Below, piece after piece: positions 17,698 to 26,373 of a stretch of 64,000 bases of DNA. The notes under the pieces were generated by a model. That model was given only the letters and a program-made list of their open reading frames with translations, was not told where the DNA came from and made no database searches. This DNA is from Rhizobiaceae bacterium. GTDB lineage: Bacteria > Pseudomonadota > Alphaproteobacteria > Rhizobiales > Rhizobiaceae. Location of the stretch: contig JAHBYY010000016.1 of the NCBI GenBank assembly GCA_019635715.1, positions 1 to 64,000 on the forward strand. Direction: 5' to 3'. Within the stretch, counting starts at the first letter, position 1. Each line of letters starts with the position of its first letter. A program made the translations under genes and the position numbers.

Positions 17698-19059
17698 ATG
17701 ACGATCATCCTGACCATCGACAGCGTCGATTCGCTGCCCGACGGCGGGCCGATCCGCTTCCAGGCCGTCAATCGCGGCTTCGAGATCGGCCGCCAGCAGC
17801 ATCTCGACTGGACGCTTCCCGACCCCAGTCGCTACATCTCCGGGTTGCATTGCGAGGTCCGCTTCGAGAAGGGCGACTATTGGCTCTACGACGTGTCGCG
17901 CAACGGCACCTTCCTCAACGGCTCCACCGCCCGGATGAAGAGCCCCTACCGCCTGGAACATGGAGACCGGCTGTCGATCGGCCACTATGTGGTGCTCGTC
18001 GAGCTGGCCGGCCGGGGCGCCGGCGAGGCTCCGGCGGATCCGGGCCTTGTCGCCGCCCGCCCCGCTGCCATGCCGGACTATTCCGGCGACATCTGGGGCA
18101 CCGATGCTCCCGCCCAGCCGCCGATCGATCGGCGTGACCTGATGCCGCCGCGGCCCGGTGCGATGCGTGCGCCGGACTATTCGAACCAGTTCATCGCCTT
18201 TCCGGATGTCGGACCCTTGCCGGAGCGGCCGGCCCCGGCCGCCGCCCCTGCCCATGCCGATCCGTTCCACCTACCGCCCGGCGCCGATCCCGCCGTCCCG
18301 CCGCAGCCCGCGCCCCGGATGCCCGATCCCGCGGCGCCGGTCTTCCGGGCCGAGCCGATCGCCCGTCCCAAGCGCCTGCCGGTCGACGGCGAATCCTTTT
18401 CCTCGGCATCTCCCGCGGCGCCTGTTCCCGCCGCCCCGGCGATCGCGCAGCCCTTTCCCACGCCGCGCGTCGCGGCACCCGATGCGGCGGCGCAGGCCCG
18501 CTTCATCGAGGGTCTGGCGGCCGGTGCCGGCGTGTCGCCCGAAACCTTTTCATCCCGCGATCCCGGCGAGGTCGGGCGCGAGGTCGGTGCCTTCCTGAAG
18601 GTGGCCGTCGAGCAGATGGCCCAGTTGCTGCGGGCCCGCGCCGCCGCCAAGGCGATGACCAAGAGCGCCAGCCGGACCATGATCGGCGCCACCGACAACA
18701 ATCCGCTCAAGTTCATCCCGGGCAGCGCCGAGGTCATCGACGTGATGTTCACGCGCCGGCGCCCCGGCTTTCTCGGCGCGCAGGAAAGCCTGGAAGCCGG
18801 CTTCTCGGATTTGAAGCGGCACGAACTCGCCACCTACGCGGCGATGCAGAAGGCGCTGTCCCGGCTGCTCGACGACCTGTCGCCGGAAGCGATCTCCTCG
18901 AAGGTCGGCGGTTCCGCCTTCGCCTCGAAGAAGAGCCGCGCCTGGGACGTCTTCGAGGAGCGCTGGGAACAGAAGAGCGGTGCCGGCGAGAACGGCATGC
19001 TCGATGTCTTCCTCGCCTATTTCGCCGAGGCCTACGACCAGGCGAGCAGGAAGGGCTGA
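17698..19059 (+). CDS. tagH: T6SS FHA-domain protein TagH (ImpI/VasC type)
   Basis: A 453-aa protein with an N-terminal forkhead-associated domain (about 1-105; GFEIGR, SRYISGLHCEV and NGTFLNGS are the phosphothreonine-binding loops). A Pro/Ala-rich linker (about 110-280) leads to the C-terminal T6SS-FHA domain containing TDNNPLKFIPG, RRPGFLGAQESLEAGF and WDVFEERWE. TagH couples Ser/Thr phosphorylation to T6SS assembly where a PpkA kinase and PppA phosphatase exist. Neither is seen in this window. The ATG at 17698 places the FHA strand at the N-terminus as in relatives; an upstream ATG at 17608 would add 30 unlikely residues. It is the last T6SS gene on the right side. Confidence 0.9.
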   Translation: MTIILTIDSVDSLPDGGPIRFQAVNRGFEIGRQQHLDWTLPDPSRYISGLHCEVRFEKGDYWLYDVSRNGTFLNGSTARMKSPYRLEHGDRLSIGHYVVLVELAGRGAGEAPADPGLVAARPAAMPDYSGDIWGTDAPAQPPIDRRDLMPPRPGAMRAPDYSNQFIAFPDVGPLPERPAPAAAPAHADPFHLPPGADPAVPPQPAPRMPDPAAPVFRAEPIARPKRLPVDGESFSSASPAAPVPAAPAIAQPFPTPRVAAPDAAAQARFIEGLAAGAGVSPETFSSRDPGEVGREVGAFLKVAVEQMAQLLRARAAAKAMTKSASRTMIGATDNNPLKFIPGSAEVIDVMFTRRRPGFLGAQESLEAGFSDLKRHELATYAAMQKALSRLLDDLSPEAISSKVGGSAFASKKSRAWDVFEERWEQKSGAGENGMLDVFLAYFAEAYDQASRKG

Positions 19060-19390
19060 GGGTTGCCGCCGGTTGAAGTCCGGTGCGCCATGTTCAGTTG
19101 AAGGACCGCTGCGCATCGCGCAAGGGCGTGGGTTTTTCTGCAATATTCCCCTAATCATCGCTGAATCGCCACAAGAAATTGGCGCTGCGTCGGTGCGCCA
19201 GGCCGCAACGCGCAAATTTCATGCTGCGGCGCAGCATCGAATTCGCTTGCAATGTTTAGTGATTTCGCGATCACTAAACAAATTACTGAACATCGCGCTG
19301 GGGGAGCTTGCAGCGACGTTCCGGCCCCGCATCGCGTCTGGGCACCTGAAGCCGGCATCCGGAGCGGCTTCGCAAATGGGAGGAGAGAGC
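19060..19390 (+). promoter_or_regulatory. Regulatory region of the sugar transporter with two palindromes
   Basis: This 331-nt gap has no gene. It is AT-richer than its surroundings. It contains a perfect 28-bp operator-like palindrome, TGTTTAGTGAT (19253-19263) and ATCACTAAACA (19270-19280) around TTCGCG. Sixteen nt upstream is a second palindrome, ATGCTGCG/CGCAGCAT (19221-19237) around one G. The layout suits binding of a dimeric sugar-responsive repressor (DeoR, LacI or GntR type) controlling the transporter and dha genes. No regulator of those families lies in this cluster. Confidence 0.6.
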
Positions 19391-20722
19391 ATGAAGCCGA
19401 TGACGAAATGGACGCTTGGACTGGCCTCGACGCTGCTTGCATCGACGGCCGTTTCCAGCGTCGCGCAGGCCGAAGACCTGACGCTGTGCTGGGCCGCCTG
19501 GGATCCCGCCAATGCGCTGGTCGAGCTGTCGAAGGATTTCACCGCCGAGACCGGCATCGGAATGAAGTTCGAGTTCGTGCCGTGGACCAACTATGCCGAC
19601 CGCTTCCTCAACGAGCTCAATTCCAAGGGCAAGCTGTGCGACCTGATCATCGGCGACAGCCAGTGGATCGGCGGTTCGGCGGAGAACGGACATTACGTCA
19701 AGCTCAATGATTTCTTCGACAAGGAAGGGATCAAGATGAGCGACTTCGTCGACGCCACCGTCGTCGGCTATTCGCAGTGGCCGAAGAACACGCCGAACTA
19801 CTGGTCGCTGCCGGCCTTTGGCGACGTGGTCGGCTGGACCTATCGCAAGGACTGGTTCGCCAAGCCGGAGATTCAGGCGGCGTTCAAGGAAAAATACGGC
19901 CGCGACCTGGCCGTGCCCGCGACCTTCGCCGAGCTGAAGGACATCGCGGAATTCTTCCAGAAGCGCGAGATCGACGGCAAGACCGTCTACGGTGCGTCGA
20001 TCTATACGGAGCGTGGCTCGGAAGGCGTCACCATGGGCGTCATGGACGTGCTCTATTCCTTCGGCTTCAAATACGAGAATCCCGACAAGCCCTACGAGAT
20101 GGAAGGCTTCGTCAATTCCGACAAGTCGGTCGCGGGCCTGGAATTCTACAAGGCGCTCTATGATTGCTGCACGCCGCCGGGCGCGTCGAACAGCTACATG
20201 GGCGAAGGCATCGACGCCTTCAAATCCGGCCAGGTGGCCATGCACATGAACTTCGCCTTCACCTGGCCCGGCCTGCAGAAGGACGAATCGGTCGGCGGCG
20301 ACAAGGTCGGCTTCTTCGCCAATCCCAAGGGGCCGGACGGCGAGCAGTTCGCCCAGCTCGGCGGCCAGGGCATCTCGGTGGTCGCCTATTCCGACAAGCA
20401 GGAAGCCGCGCTGAAATACATCAAGTGGTTCGCGACGGCGGATGTTCAGAAGAAGTGGTGGTCGCTCGGCGGCTTCTCCTGCCTCAAGGCCGTCGTGGAG
20501 GATCCGGGCTTCGCGGCCAGCCAGCCCTATGCGCAGACCTTCCTCGACTCCATGGCCATCGTGAAGGACTTCTGGGCCGAGCCGAGCTACGCTTCGCTGC
20601 TGCAGGCCTCGCAGAAGCGCTTCCACGACTATGTGGTGGCCGGTCAGGGCACCGCCAAGGACGCGCTCGACGGGCTGGTCAAGGACTGGACCGAAGTCTT
20701 CGAGGACGACGGAAAGATATAG
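19391..20722 (+). CDS. Carbohydrate ABC transporter substrate-binding protein
   Basis: A 443-aa extracellular solute-binding protein of the family-1 carbohydrate type. Residues 1-28 are a signal peptide ending QA, with mature protein starting EDLTLCWAAWDPAN. The central AFKSGQVAMHMNFAFTWPG and the C-terminal helices fit the family. AGGAGAG lies directly upstream of the ATG at 19391. It heads a run of two permeases, a small membrane protein, two ATPases and then the dihydroxyacetone phosphorylation genes. The substrate is inferred to be a triose, glycerol or small polyol, and a larger sugar cannot be excluded. Confidence 0.9.
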   Translation: MKPMTKWTLGLASTLLASTAVSSVAQAEDLTLCWAAWDPANALVELSKDFTAETGIGMKFEFVPWTNYADRFLNELNSKGKLCDLIIGDSQWIGGSAENGHYVKLNDFFDKEGIKMSDFVDATVVGYSQWPKNTPNYWSLPAFGDVVGWTYRKDWFAKPEIQAAFKEKYGRDLAVPATFAELKDIAEFFQKREIDGKTVYGASIYTERGSEGVTMGVMDVLYSFGFKYENPDKPYEMEGFVNSDKSVAGLEFYKALYDCCTPPGASNSYMGEGIDAFKSGQVAMHMNFAFTWPGLQKDESVGGDKVGFFANPKGPDGEQFAQLGGQGISVVAYSDKQEAALKYIKWFATADVQKKWWSLGGFSCLKAVVEDPGFAASQPYAQTFLDSMAIVKDFWAEPSYASLLQASQKRFHDYVVAGQGTAKDALDGLVKDWTEVFEDDGKI

Positions 20723-20806
20723 TCTTCTCCCGAGCCCGTCCCGCGCCGCCCTGGTGGCGCGGGACGGATTTCCTGATCATCGGTTTGGACGAGATCGCGT
20801 GTCAGC

Positions 20807-20947
20807 ACCCCCCCTCCGGTTCGCTTCGCTCACCACCTCCCCCCCACTGCGTGGGGTGGAGGATAGGCGTCCAGCTTGGCGCCCATCCTCCACCCTCACG
20901 AAGTGGGGGGGAGGTGTCGAGGGCGAAGCCCGAGACGGAGGGGGGGT
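20807..20947. repeat. 141-bp palindromic mosaic element after the binding-protein gene
   Basis: Its outer arms ACCCCCCCTCCG (20807-20818) and CGGAGGGGGGGT (20936-20947) are perfect inverse complements. A second nested pair lies inside: CCACCTCC... near 20832 and GGGAGGTG near 20908. No gene is present. It is of the same kind as the elements at 21963 and 55367 but differs in sequence. In mRNA it would fold into a stable branched hairpin between the binding-protein and permease genes, which may set their unequal expression. Confidence 0.7.
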
Positions 20948-20983
20948 CTTTGAAGGTCCCGATCTTATCGGCAGCCTGGCCGC

Positions 20984-21946
20984 ATGACCGACACATCCAT
21001 CATCGAGCGTGCCGCGCAAGCCGCGGCGCGATCCACGCCCGAGCCTCTGGCGAAGCGGGTGAGGAGCCTGTCCGACCGGGCGGTCGCGTGGATCTTCATT
21101 GCGCCGACCATCCTGCTGCTGCTTGCCATCAACATCTTCCCGCTGATCTGGGCGATCTGGCTGTCCTTCACCAACTACCGCGCCAACCGGCCCAACGAGG
21201 TGGTCAAGAATGTCGGCCTGCAGAACTACCAGCGCATCCTCGGCGACCAGGATACCTGGATCGCCATGCAGGCGACTGCGCATTTCGTCTTCTGGACGAT
21301 CCTGCTGCAGACGCTGATCGGCTTCACCCTGGCCTATCTGATCGACCGCAAGTTTCGCGGCCATGCCTTCTGGACGACGATCATCCTCATTCCGATGATG
21401 CTGTCGCCCGCCGTGGTCGGCAATTTCTGGCGCTTCCTCTACGAGCCGCAGATCGGGCTGTTCACCTATGTGGTGTCCTTCTTCACCGGCATCGCGCCGA
21501 CCGACATACTGATGCTGTCGGACGTCAAGCTGGCGCCCTGGGCGATCATCATCGTCGATACCTGGATGTGGACGCCCTACGTCATGCTGATCTGCCTGGC
21601 AGGACTGCGCTCCATCCCGGACTACATCTATGAGGCCGCCGAGGTCGACCGCGCCTCGAACTGGCGGCAGTTCTGGTCGATCACCCTGCCGATGGCGCTG
21701 CCCTTCATCATGCTGGCGGTGCTGTTCCGCGGCATCGAGAACTTCAAGATGTTCGACATGGTCAACCTGCTGACCGGCGGCGGCCCCGGCTCGACGACCG
21801 AGGTCGCCTCGATCACGCTGAAGCGCGAAGCCTTCGAGAAATGGCGCACCGGCTTCTCCTCCGCCTTCGCCATCATCCTGTTCGTCGCCGTCTTCGGTCT
21901 CGCCAACATCTATGTGAAGGTTTTGAACCGGGTGAAGAGCCGATGA
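20984..21946 (+). CDS. Carbohydrate ABC transporter permease (MalF-like)
   Basis: A 320-aa inner-membrane protein with about six membrane segments. The first follows a ~35-residue cytoplasmic lead (AWIFIAPTILLLLAINIFPL). The EAA coupling loop is visible as EAAEVDRASNWRQFWSITLP near 220. It is one half of the membrane channel with the next permease. It sits 262 nt after the binding protein with a palindromic element in between. The start is weakly marked; the position fits family length. Confidence 0.9.
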   Translation: MTDTSIIERAAQAAARSTPEPLAKRVRSLSDRAVAWIFIAPTILLLLAINIFPLIWAIWLSFTNYRANRPNEVVKNVGLQNYQRILGDQDTWIAMQATAHFVFWTILLQTLIGFTLAYLIDRKFRGHAFWTTIILIPMMLSPAVVGNFWRFLYEPQIGLFTYVVSFFTGIAPTDILMLSDVKLAPWAIIIVDTWMWTPYVMLICLAGLRSIPDYIYEAAEVDRASNWRQFWSITLPMALPFIMLAVLFRGIENFKMFDMVNLLTGGGPGSTTEVASITLKREAFEKWRTGFSSAFAIILFVAVFGLANIYVKVLNRVKSR

Positions 21947-21962
21947 GCGTGGCTAGCGTTGC

Positions 21963-22092
21963 GCCCCCTCCACAGCCTTCGGCGGTCCCCCTCCCCCGTA
22001 AACGGGGGAGGATCGGCGCTGCCGCCGGCACGCCCCAAATCCTCCCCTGCGAAGCGGGGGAGGGGAACCACGCGAAGCGTGGTGGAGGGGGC
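21963..22092. repeat. 130-bp RIME-like palindromic element
   Basis: Outer arms GCCCCCTCCAC (21963-21973) and GTGGAGGGGGC (22082-22092) are perfect inverse complements. The interior has CCCCCTCCCCCGT and ACGGGGGAGGA facing TCCTCCCC and GCGGGGGAGGGG. The interior is nearly the same as the element at 55367-55498, so these are two copies of one family. Its ~130-bp size recalls the RIME elements described from Rhizobium, though I cannot confirm identity. Confidence 0.75.
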
Positions 22093-22133
22093 GTCACGTC
22101 CCTGAATTTTTGCTTCAGCCGGAGCCGGTCGTC

Positions 22134-23081
22134 ATGAGCGCCGCCGCACACTCTGTGATCGAACCGAGTTCGACGTCGAAGCGCATCGCCGGCGGCATCG
22201 TCGTGGTCTATGCGATCCTGACCATGATCCCGCTGTTCTGGATCATCGCGACCAGCTTCAAGACGCCGCCGGATTCGATCGCCTATCCGCCGAAAGTCGT
22301 CTTCCAGCCGAGCATCGAGGGCTATTGCAACCTGTTCACCACCCGCACGCGGCAGACCGCGGAGTACATCAACGCGCTGCCGCCCGCCGCCAACTTCTGC
22401 GACGAGGTCACCCGCAAGCGCAACATGGTGATCGCCGGCGCGTCCAACTTCATGCCGCGCTTCCTGAACTCGCTGATCATCGCCTTCGGCTCGACCTTCT
22501 GCGCCGTCTTCCTCGGCACGCTGGCCGCCTACGGCTTCTCGCGCTTCAAGGTGCCGCTCGCCGACGATTTGCTGTTCTTCATCCTGTCGACGCGCATGAT
22601 GCCGCCGATCGCCGTGGCGATCCCGATCTATCTCATGTACCGCGAGCTCGGCCTGTCGGACACCGCGCTCGGCATGATCCTGCTCTACACGGCGGTCAAC
22701 GTGTCGCTCGCCGTCTGGCTGCTGAAAGGCTTCATCGACGAGATCCCGCGCGAATACGAGGAAGCGGCGATGATCGACGGCTATTCGCGGCTGCAATCCT
22801 TCTGGAAGGTCGTGCTGCCGCAGGCGACGACCGGCATCGCCGCGACCGCCATCTTCTGCATGATCTTCGCCTGGAACGAATATGCCTTCGTGTCGCTGCT
22901 GACCTCCGGCACCGCGCAGACCGCGCCGCCCTTCATCCCGACCATCATCGGGGAGGGCGGCCAGGACTGGCCGGCGGTGGCGGCTGGAACCACCATTTTC
23001 CTGGTGCCGATTCTCGTCTTCACCATCCTGCTCAGGAAGCAGCTTCTGCGCGGCATCACATTCGGGGCGGTGCGCAAATGA
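22134..23081 (+). CDS. Carbohydrate ABC transporter permease (MalG-like)
   Basis: A 315-aa inner-membrane permease with six predicted segments. The first is near 18-40 (IVVVYAILTMIPLFWIIATS). A periplasmic insert between the first two segments (about 60-105) contains two cysteines and is longer than in many MalG relatives. The EAA loop is EEAAMIDGYSRLQSFWKVVLP near 205. GGAG lies 9 nt before the ATG at 22134. It pairs with the permease at 20984. Confidence 0.9.
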   Translation: MSAAAHSVIEPSSTSKRIAGGIVVVYAILTMIPLFWIIATSFKTPPDSIAYPPKVVFQPSIEGYCNLFTTRTRQTAEYINALPPAANFCDEVTRKRNMVIAGASNFMPRFLNSLIIAFGSTFCAVFLGTLAAYGFSRFKVPLADDLLFFILSTRMMPPIAVAIPIYLMYRELGLSDTALGMILLYTAVNVSLAVWLLKGFIDEIPREYEEAAMIDGYSRLQSFWKVVLPQATTGIAATAIFCMIFAWNEYAFVSLLTSGTAQTAPPFIPTIIGEGGQDWPAVAAGTTIFLVPILVFTILLRKQLLRGITFGAVRK

Positions 23082-23105
23082 CATCTCGTTGCACTACGTC
23101 CAGCA

Positions 23106-23280
23106 CCCCTCATCCGCCTCGCTTCGCTCGGCACCTTCTCCCACAAGGGGAGAAGGTCGGCGCCTGGCTTTCCCGCTTGTGCAATTCTCCAACGTTGGCG
23201 ATTGGCGGTCAGGGAAATGCAAAGCATCCCCTTCTCCCCTTGTGGGAGAAGGTGCCGAGCGAAGCGAGGCGGATGAGGGG
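23106..23280. repeat. Perfect 51-bp inverted repeat
   Basis: The arm at 23106-23156 is the exact inverse complement of 23230-23280, 51 of 51 bases, with a 73-nt centre. The arm itself is a nested structure (CTTCTCCC and GGGAGAAGG-type hairpin). A near copy of one arm occurs at 52690-52742. The repeat lies between the second permease and the 67-aa membrane-protein gene. In RNA it would form a very stable long stem. Confidence 0.9.
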
Positions 23281-23325
23281 TGTTCCAGCTTGGCTCGGCT
23301 CTCTCGAAATAGCGGATGGCCGCTC

Positions 23326-23529
23326 ATGACCCGCCGCACCATCGCCAAGCGCTCGAACTGGCCGCGCCTGCTGCGGCGCGGCATGCTGGAGACCATCGCC
23401 ACCTTGGTCATCGGCCTCGGCTTCCTGATGCTGTTCCAGCCCTTCGCGCTGCCGCTCTATTCCTGGTCCTTCGTCACCATGCTTGCGGGCACGGCGATGT
23501 TCATCATCGTCTCGAAGTTTCCGGAGTAG
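23326..23529 (+). CDS. Small two-helix membrane protein in the sugar transporter operon
   Basis: A 67-aa basic-start protein (TRRTIAKR) followed by two hydrophobic segments (about 22-41 and 46-62). It ends 4 nt before the first ATPase gene. Its place among binding protein, permeases and two ATPases resembles the small membrane protein that accompanies the rhizobial glycerol transporter, although I see no sequence match to DUF2160. It may be a transporter accessory subunit. The exact start is uncertain because only this ATG gives a short, membrane-like product. Confidence 0.6.
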   Translation: MTRRTIAKRSNWPRLLRRGMLETIATLVIGLGFLMLFQPFALPLYSWSFVTMLAGTAMFIIVSKFPE

Positions 23530-23533
23530 GACG

Positions 23534-24631
23534 ATGGCGGAGATCCGGGTCGAAAACCTCCACAAAGCCTTCGGCACCTTCACGGCGGTCAAGGACTCGA
23601 CCTTCACCGTCGAGGATGGCGAGTTCTTCGTCATGCTCGGGCCGTCCGGCTGCGGCAAGACGACGACGCTGCGCATGATCGCCGGGCTGGAACTGCCGAG
23701 CAGCGGCCGCATCCTGCTCGGCGGCGAGGATGTCAGCCAGTTGCGCGCCCGCGAGCGCGACATCGCCTTCGTCTTCCAGCTCTTCGCGCTCTATCCGCAC
23801 ATGAACGTTCGCAAGAACATCGGCTTCCCGCTGCTGGCTCAGGGCATGGCCTCGAGCGAGATCCGCGGCCGCGTCAAGGAGACGGCGAAGCTGCTCAGGA
23901 TCGACCATCTGCTCGACAGCCCTGTGTCGCGTCTGGCCGGCGGCGACCGGCAACGTGTCGCTCTCGGCCGCGCCATCGTCCGCCGCCCGAAATGCTTCCT
24001 GATGGACGAGCCGCTCGGCACGCTCGACACCGAGTTCCGCGATCTGATGGTTCATGAGCTGCGCGAACTGCACGACCGCATCCACGCCACCACCGTCTAC
24101 GTCACTCACGACCAGTTGGAAGCCATGGCGATGGCCGACAAGATCGCGGTGATGTCGAACGGCCTGATCGAGCAGTTCGGAACGCCGCGCGAGATCTACG
24201 ACCGGCCGGCCTCGATGTTCGTCGCCGACTTCATCGGCTCGCCGCCGATGAATTTTCTGCCCTTCCACGCCGGGCTTGCGCGCGGCGCGAGCGAAATCAC
24301 CGTGCAGGGCGCCAGGGTCGCGGTGCCGGAAATCCGCGAGGACGCGGCGCCGGCCGATCTGGCGCTCGGCATCCGCCCCGAGCATATCCGCTTCGACGAT
24401 GCCTCCACCCTGCGCGGCTCGGTCTACGGCACGGAATATCTCGGCACGACGCAGATCGTCGCCATCGAAACCGAAGGCGGCCTGATCAAGGCGCGCGTGC
24501 CGGCCGAACTTCCCGTCCGCACCGGCGAGACCGTCGGGCTGTCGCTCAACGGGCCGCGCCTGTCGCTGTTCGACAAGGCATCCGGCCGTGCCGTCCGCAC
24601 CCGGCTGCATGAGGGGGCCGCGCATGGCTGA
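23534..24631 (+). CDS. Sugar ABC transporter ATPase with altered signature motif
   Basis: A 365-aa ATPase of the MalK/UgpC type: nucleotide-binding domain at 1-235 and a C-terminal OB-fold (TOBE-like) regulatory domain after it. Walker A GPSGCGKT (36-43), Walker B LMDEP near 156-160 and H192 are intact. The signature is LAGGD (134-138) instead of LSGGQ, and the Q-loop reads FQLFALYPHM. It is followed by a second ATPase with a near-normal LSGGE, overlapping it by 8 nt, so the pair probably forms a heterodimer with one altered site. Confidence 0.92.
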   Translation: MAEIRVENLHKAFGTFTAVKDSTFTVEDGEFFVMLGPSGCGKTTTLRMIAGLELPSSGRILLGGEDVSQLRARERDIAFVFQLFALYPHMNVRKNIGFPLLAQGMASSEIRGRVKETAKLLRIDHLLDSPVSRLAGGDRQRVALGRAIVRRPKCFLMDEPLGTLDTEFRDLMVHELRELHDRIHATTVYVTHDQLEAMAMADKIAVMSNGLIEQFGTPREIYDRPASMFVADFIGSPPMNFLPFHAGLARGASEITVQGARVAVPEIREDAAPADLALGIRPEHIRFDDASTLRGSVYGTEYLGTTQIVAIETEGGLIKARVPAELPVRTGETVGLSLNGPRLSLFDKASGRAVRTRLHEGAAHG

Positions 24632-25634
24632 CGTTGTCGTCTCGGGAATCAGCAAGCAGTTCGGCGGCGTCTTTGCCGTCGACGCGCTCGATCTGACCGT
24701 CAAGGATGGCGAGTTCGTCGTGCTGCTCGGGCCGACCGGCGCCGGCAAGACGACGACGCTGCGCCTCATCGCCGGGCTGGAGCGGCCGGATGCGGGTTCG
24801 ATCCATATCGGCGGGCACGACGCCACCGCGCTGGAACCCTCGGCCCGCGACGTCGCCTTCGTCTTCCAGCAGTATTCGCTCTATCCGCATCTGACGGTCT
24901 ACGAGAATCTCGCCTTTCCGCTGCGCTCGCCGGCGCGCAGATGGCCGGAGGCCGACATCCGGCGCCGGGTCGAGGAGATAGCGCGGCTGGTGCGCATCCA
25001 TCACAAGCTGGAGAACCGATCGACGCGGCTGTCCGGCGGCGAGATGCAGCGCGTCGCCATCGGCCGGGCGCTGGTGCGCAAGCCGTCGATCTTCCTGATG
25101 GACGAGCCGCTGTCGTCGCTCGACGCCAAGCTGCGGGGCGAACTCAGGCTGGAACTGAAGCGCATCCAGGCGGAGCTGGGCGCGACCGTGCTCTATGTCA
25201 CGCACGACCAGATCGAGGCGATGACCATGGCCGACCGCATCGGCATCCTCGACGAGGGCCGGCTCGTCCAGATAGGCACGCCGCGCTCGATCTACACCAC
25301 CCCGGCCAATCTGCACGTCGCGGCGCGGCTCGGCCAGCCGGCGATCAACCTCCTACCGGCCGGCCTGCTGCCGGATGGCGGGGCGCCGGCCGGCACCAGG
25401 ACGATCGGCGCCCGCACCGAGCACCTGACCATCGAGAAGGCGGCGGGCGGCGACGGCACCGTCGACTGGGTCGAGCATCTCGGCGACCAGAACCACCTGC
25501 ACGTCACCGTCAGCGGCCAGAAGCTGATCACCCTGACCGATCCGGATACCGCCCTGGAAAAAGGCGACCGCGTGGCTGTGCGATTCCGCAACCCGCTGTA
25601 TTTCGACGCGTCCGGCAACAGGATCGGGGGCTAG
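24624..25634 (+). CDS. Sugar ABC transporter ATPase, second subunit
   Basis: A 336-aa ATPase of the MalK/UgpC type. Walker A is GPTGAGKT (36-43), signature LSGGE (136-140), Walker B FLMDEP, and the D-loop SSLD. A C-terminal OB-like regulatory domain includes RTEHLTIEKA. The ATG at 24624 lies inside the end of the preceding ATPase gene, preceded by GAGGGGG, so translation is coupled. Two unlike ATPases for one importer also occur in the rhizobial glycerol transporter GlpST, which supports a similar architecture here. Confidence 0.92.
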   Translation: MADVVVSGISKQFGGVFAVDALDLTVKDGEFVVLLGPTGAGKTTTLRLIAGLERPDAGSIHIGGHDATALEPSARDVAFVFQQYSLYPHLTVYENLAFPLRSPARRWPEADIRRRVEEIARLVRIHHKLENRSTRLSGGEMQRVAIGRALVRKPSIFLMDEPLSSLDAKLRGELRLELKRIQAELGATVLYVTHDQIEAMTMADRIGILDEGRLVQIGTPRSIYTTPANLHVAARLGQPAINLLPAGLLPDGGAPAGTRTIGARTEHLTIEKAAGGDGTVDWVEHLGDQNHLHVTVSGQKLITLTDPDTALEKGDRVAVRFRNPLYFDASGNRIGG

Positions 25635-25660
25635 GGGATGGTCGACCATATTGTGCTGCA

Positions 25661-25760
25661 GTCACCCCCACCCCTCACCCCTCCCCGCAAGGGGGAGGGG
25701 GGCGTCGACGCCTCAGAATCTCCCTCCCCCTTGCGGGGAGGGGTAAGGGGTGGGGGTGAC
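25661..25760. repeat. 39-bp inverted repeat between the transporter and dha genes
   Basis: Arms 25661-25699 and 25722-25760 match in 38 of 39 positions around a 22-nt centre. The core CCCTCCCCCTTGCGGGGAGGGG is shared with the element between tssF and tssG. In mRNA it forms a long GC stem just 13 nt before the dhaL ATG, so it may act as a processing or attenuation point separating transporter from kinase expression. Confidence 0.8.
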
Positions 25761-25773
25761 CACGAGTGCTGCC

Positions 25774-26373
25774 ATGTCCGTTGATCTCTCCTCCCTCATC
25801 ACCTCCTGCGCCGACACCATTTCCGCCCATGCCGACGAGCTGACCGCGCTCGACCAGGCGATCGGCGACGGCGACCATGGGCTGAACATGAAGCGCGGCT
25901 TCGAGGCGGTGCGCGGCGAGGCCGGCGCGCTGGCCGGAAAGCCCATGCCGGAGGCGCTGAAGGCGATCGGCATGAAGCTGGTGATGACCGTCGGCGGCGC
26001 CTCCGGGCCGCTGTTCGGCACGTTGTTCATGACGCTCGGCAAGGAGTGGCCGGCCGATCCCGACCGCGCGTCGCTGGCGGCAACGCTGAGGAAGGCCATC
26101 GACGCGGTCGCCGCCCGCGGCAAGTCGCAGACCGGCCAGAAGACCCTGCTCGACGTGCTCGAACCGGTGCAGGCAGCGCTGGCGCAGGGCCGGACACCGT
26201 CCGAGATCGCCGCGATCGCCGATGGGGCTGCCGAGGCGACGAAGCCGGTCAAGGCGATCCGCGGCCGCGCCTCCTTCCTCGGCGACCGCTCGATCGGCCA
26301 TGTCGATCCCGGCGCCCGTTCCGCGGCACTTCTCGTTCGGGCCGTCGCACAAACCCTGGAGCCTGCCCGATGA
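25774..26373 (+). CDS. dhaL: Dihydroxyacetone kinase ADP-binding subunit DhaL
   Basis: A 199-aa DhaL-family protein. DGDHGLN (32-38) is the Mg/ADP-binding loop. A conserved glycine/serine region with VGGASGPLFG and the final GDRSIGHVDPGARSAALL complete the fold. DhaL holds the bound ADP/ATP cofactor and passes phosphate from DhaM to the substrate on DhaK. Its stop overlaps the dhaM start by 4 nt. The length matches PTS-type DhaL. Confidence 0.94.
   Translation: MSVDLSSLITSCADTISAHADELTALDQAIGDGDHGLNMKRGFEAVRGEAGALAGKPMPEALKAIGMKLVMTVGGASGPLFGTLFMTLGKEWPADPDRASLAATLRKAIDAVAARGKSQTGQKTLLDVLEPVQAALAQGRTPSEIAAIADGAAEATKPVKAIRGRASFLGDRSIGHVDPGARSAALLVRAVAQTLEPAR

Noticed and set aside
20807..20947. 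Possible CRISPR or tandem repeat array
   Set aside because: The repeats are inverted, not direct, and have no regular spacers or cas genes nearby.
24624..25634. Second sugar ATPase taken for a sequencing duplication of the first
   Set aside because: The two proteins differ throughout and in their signature motifs, so they are separate subunits.
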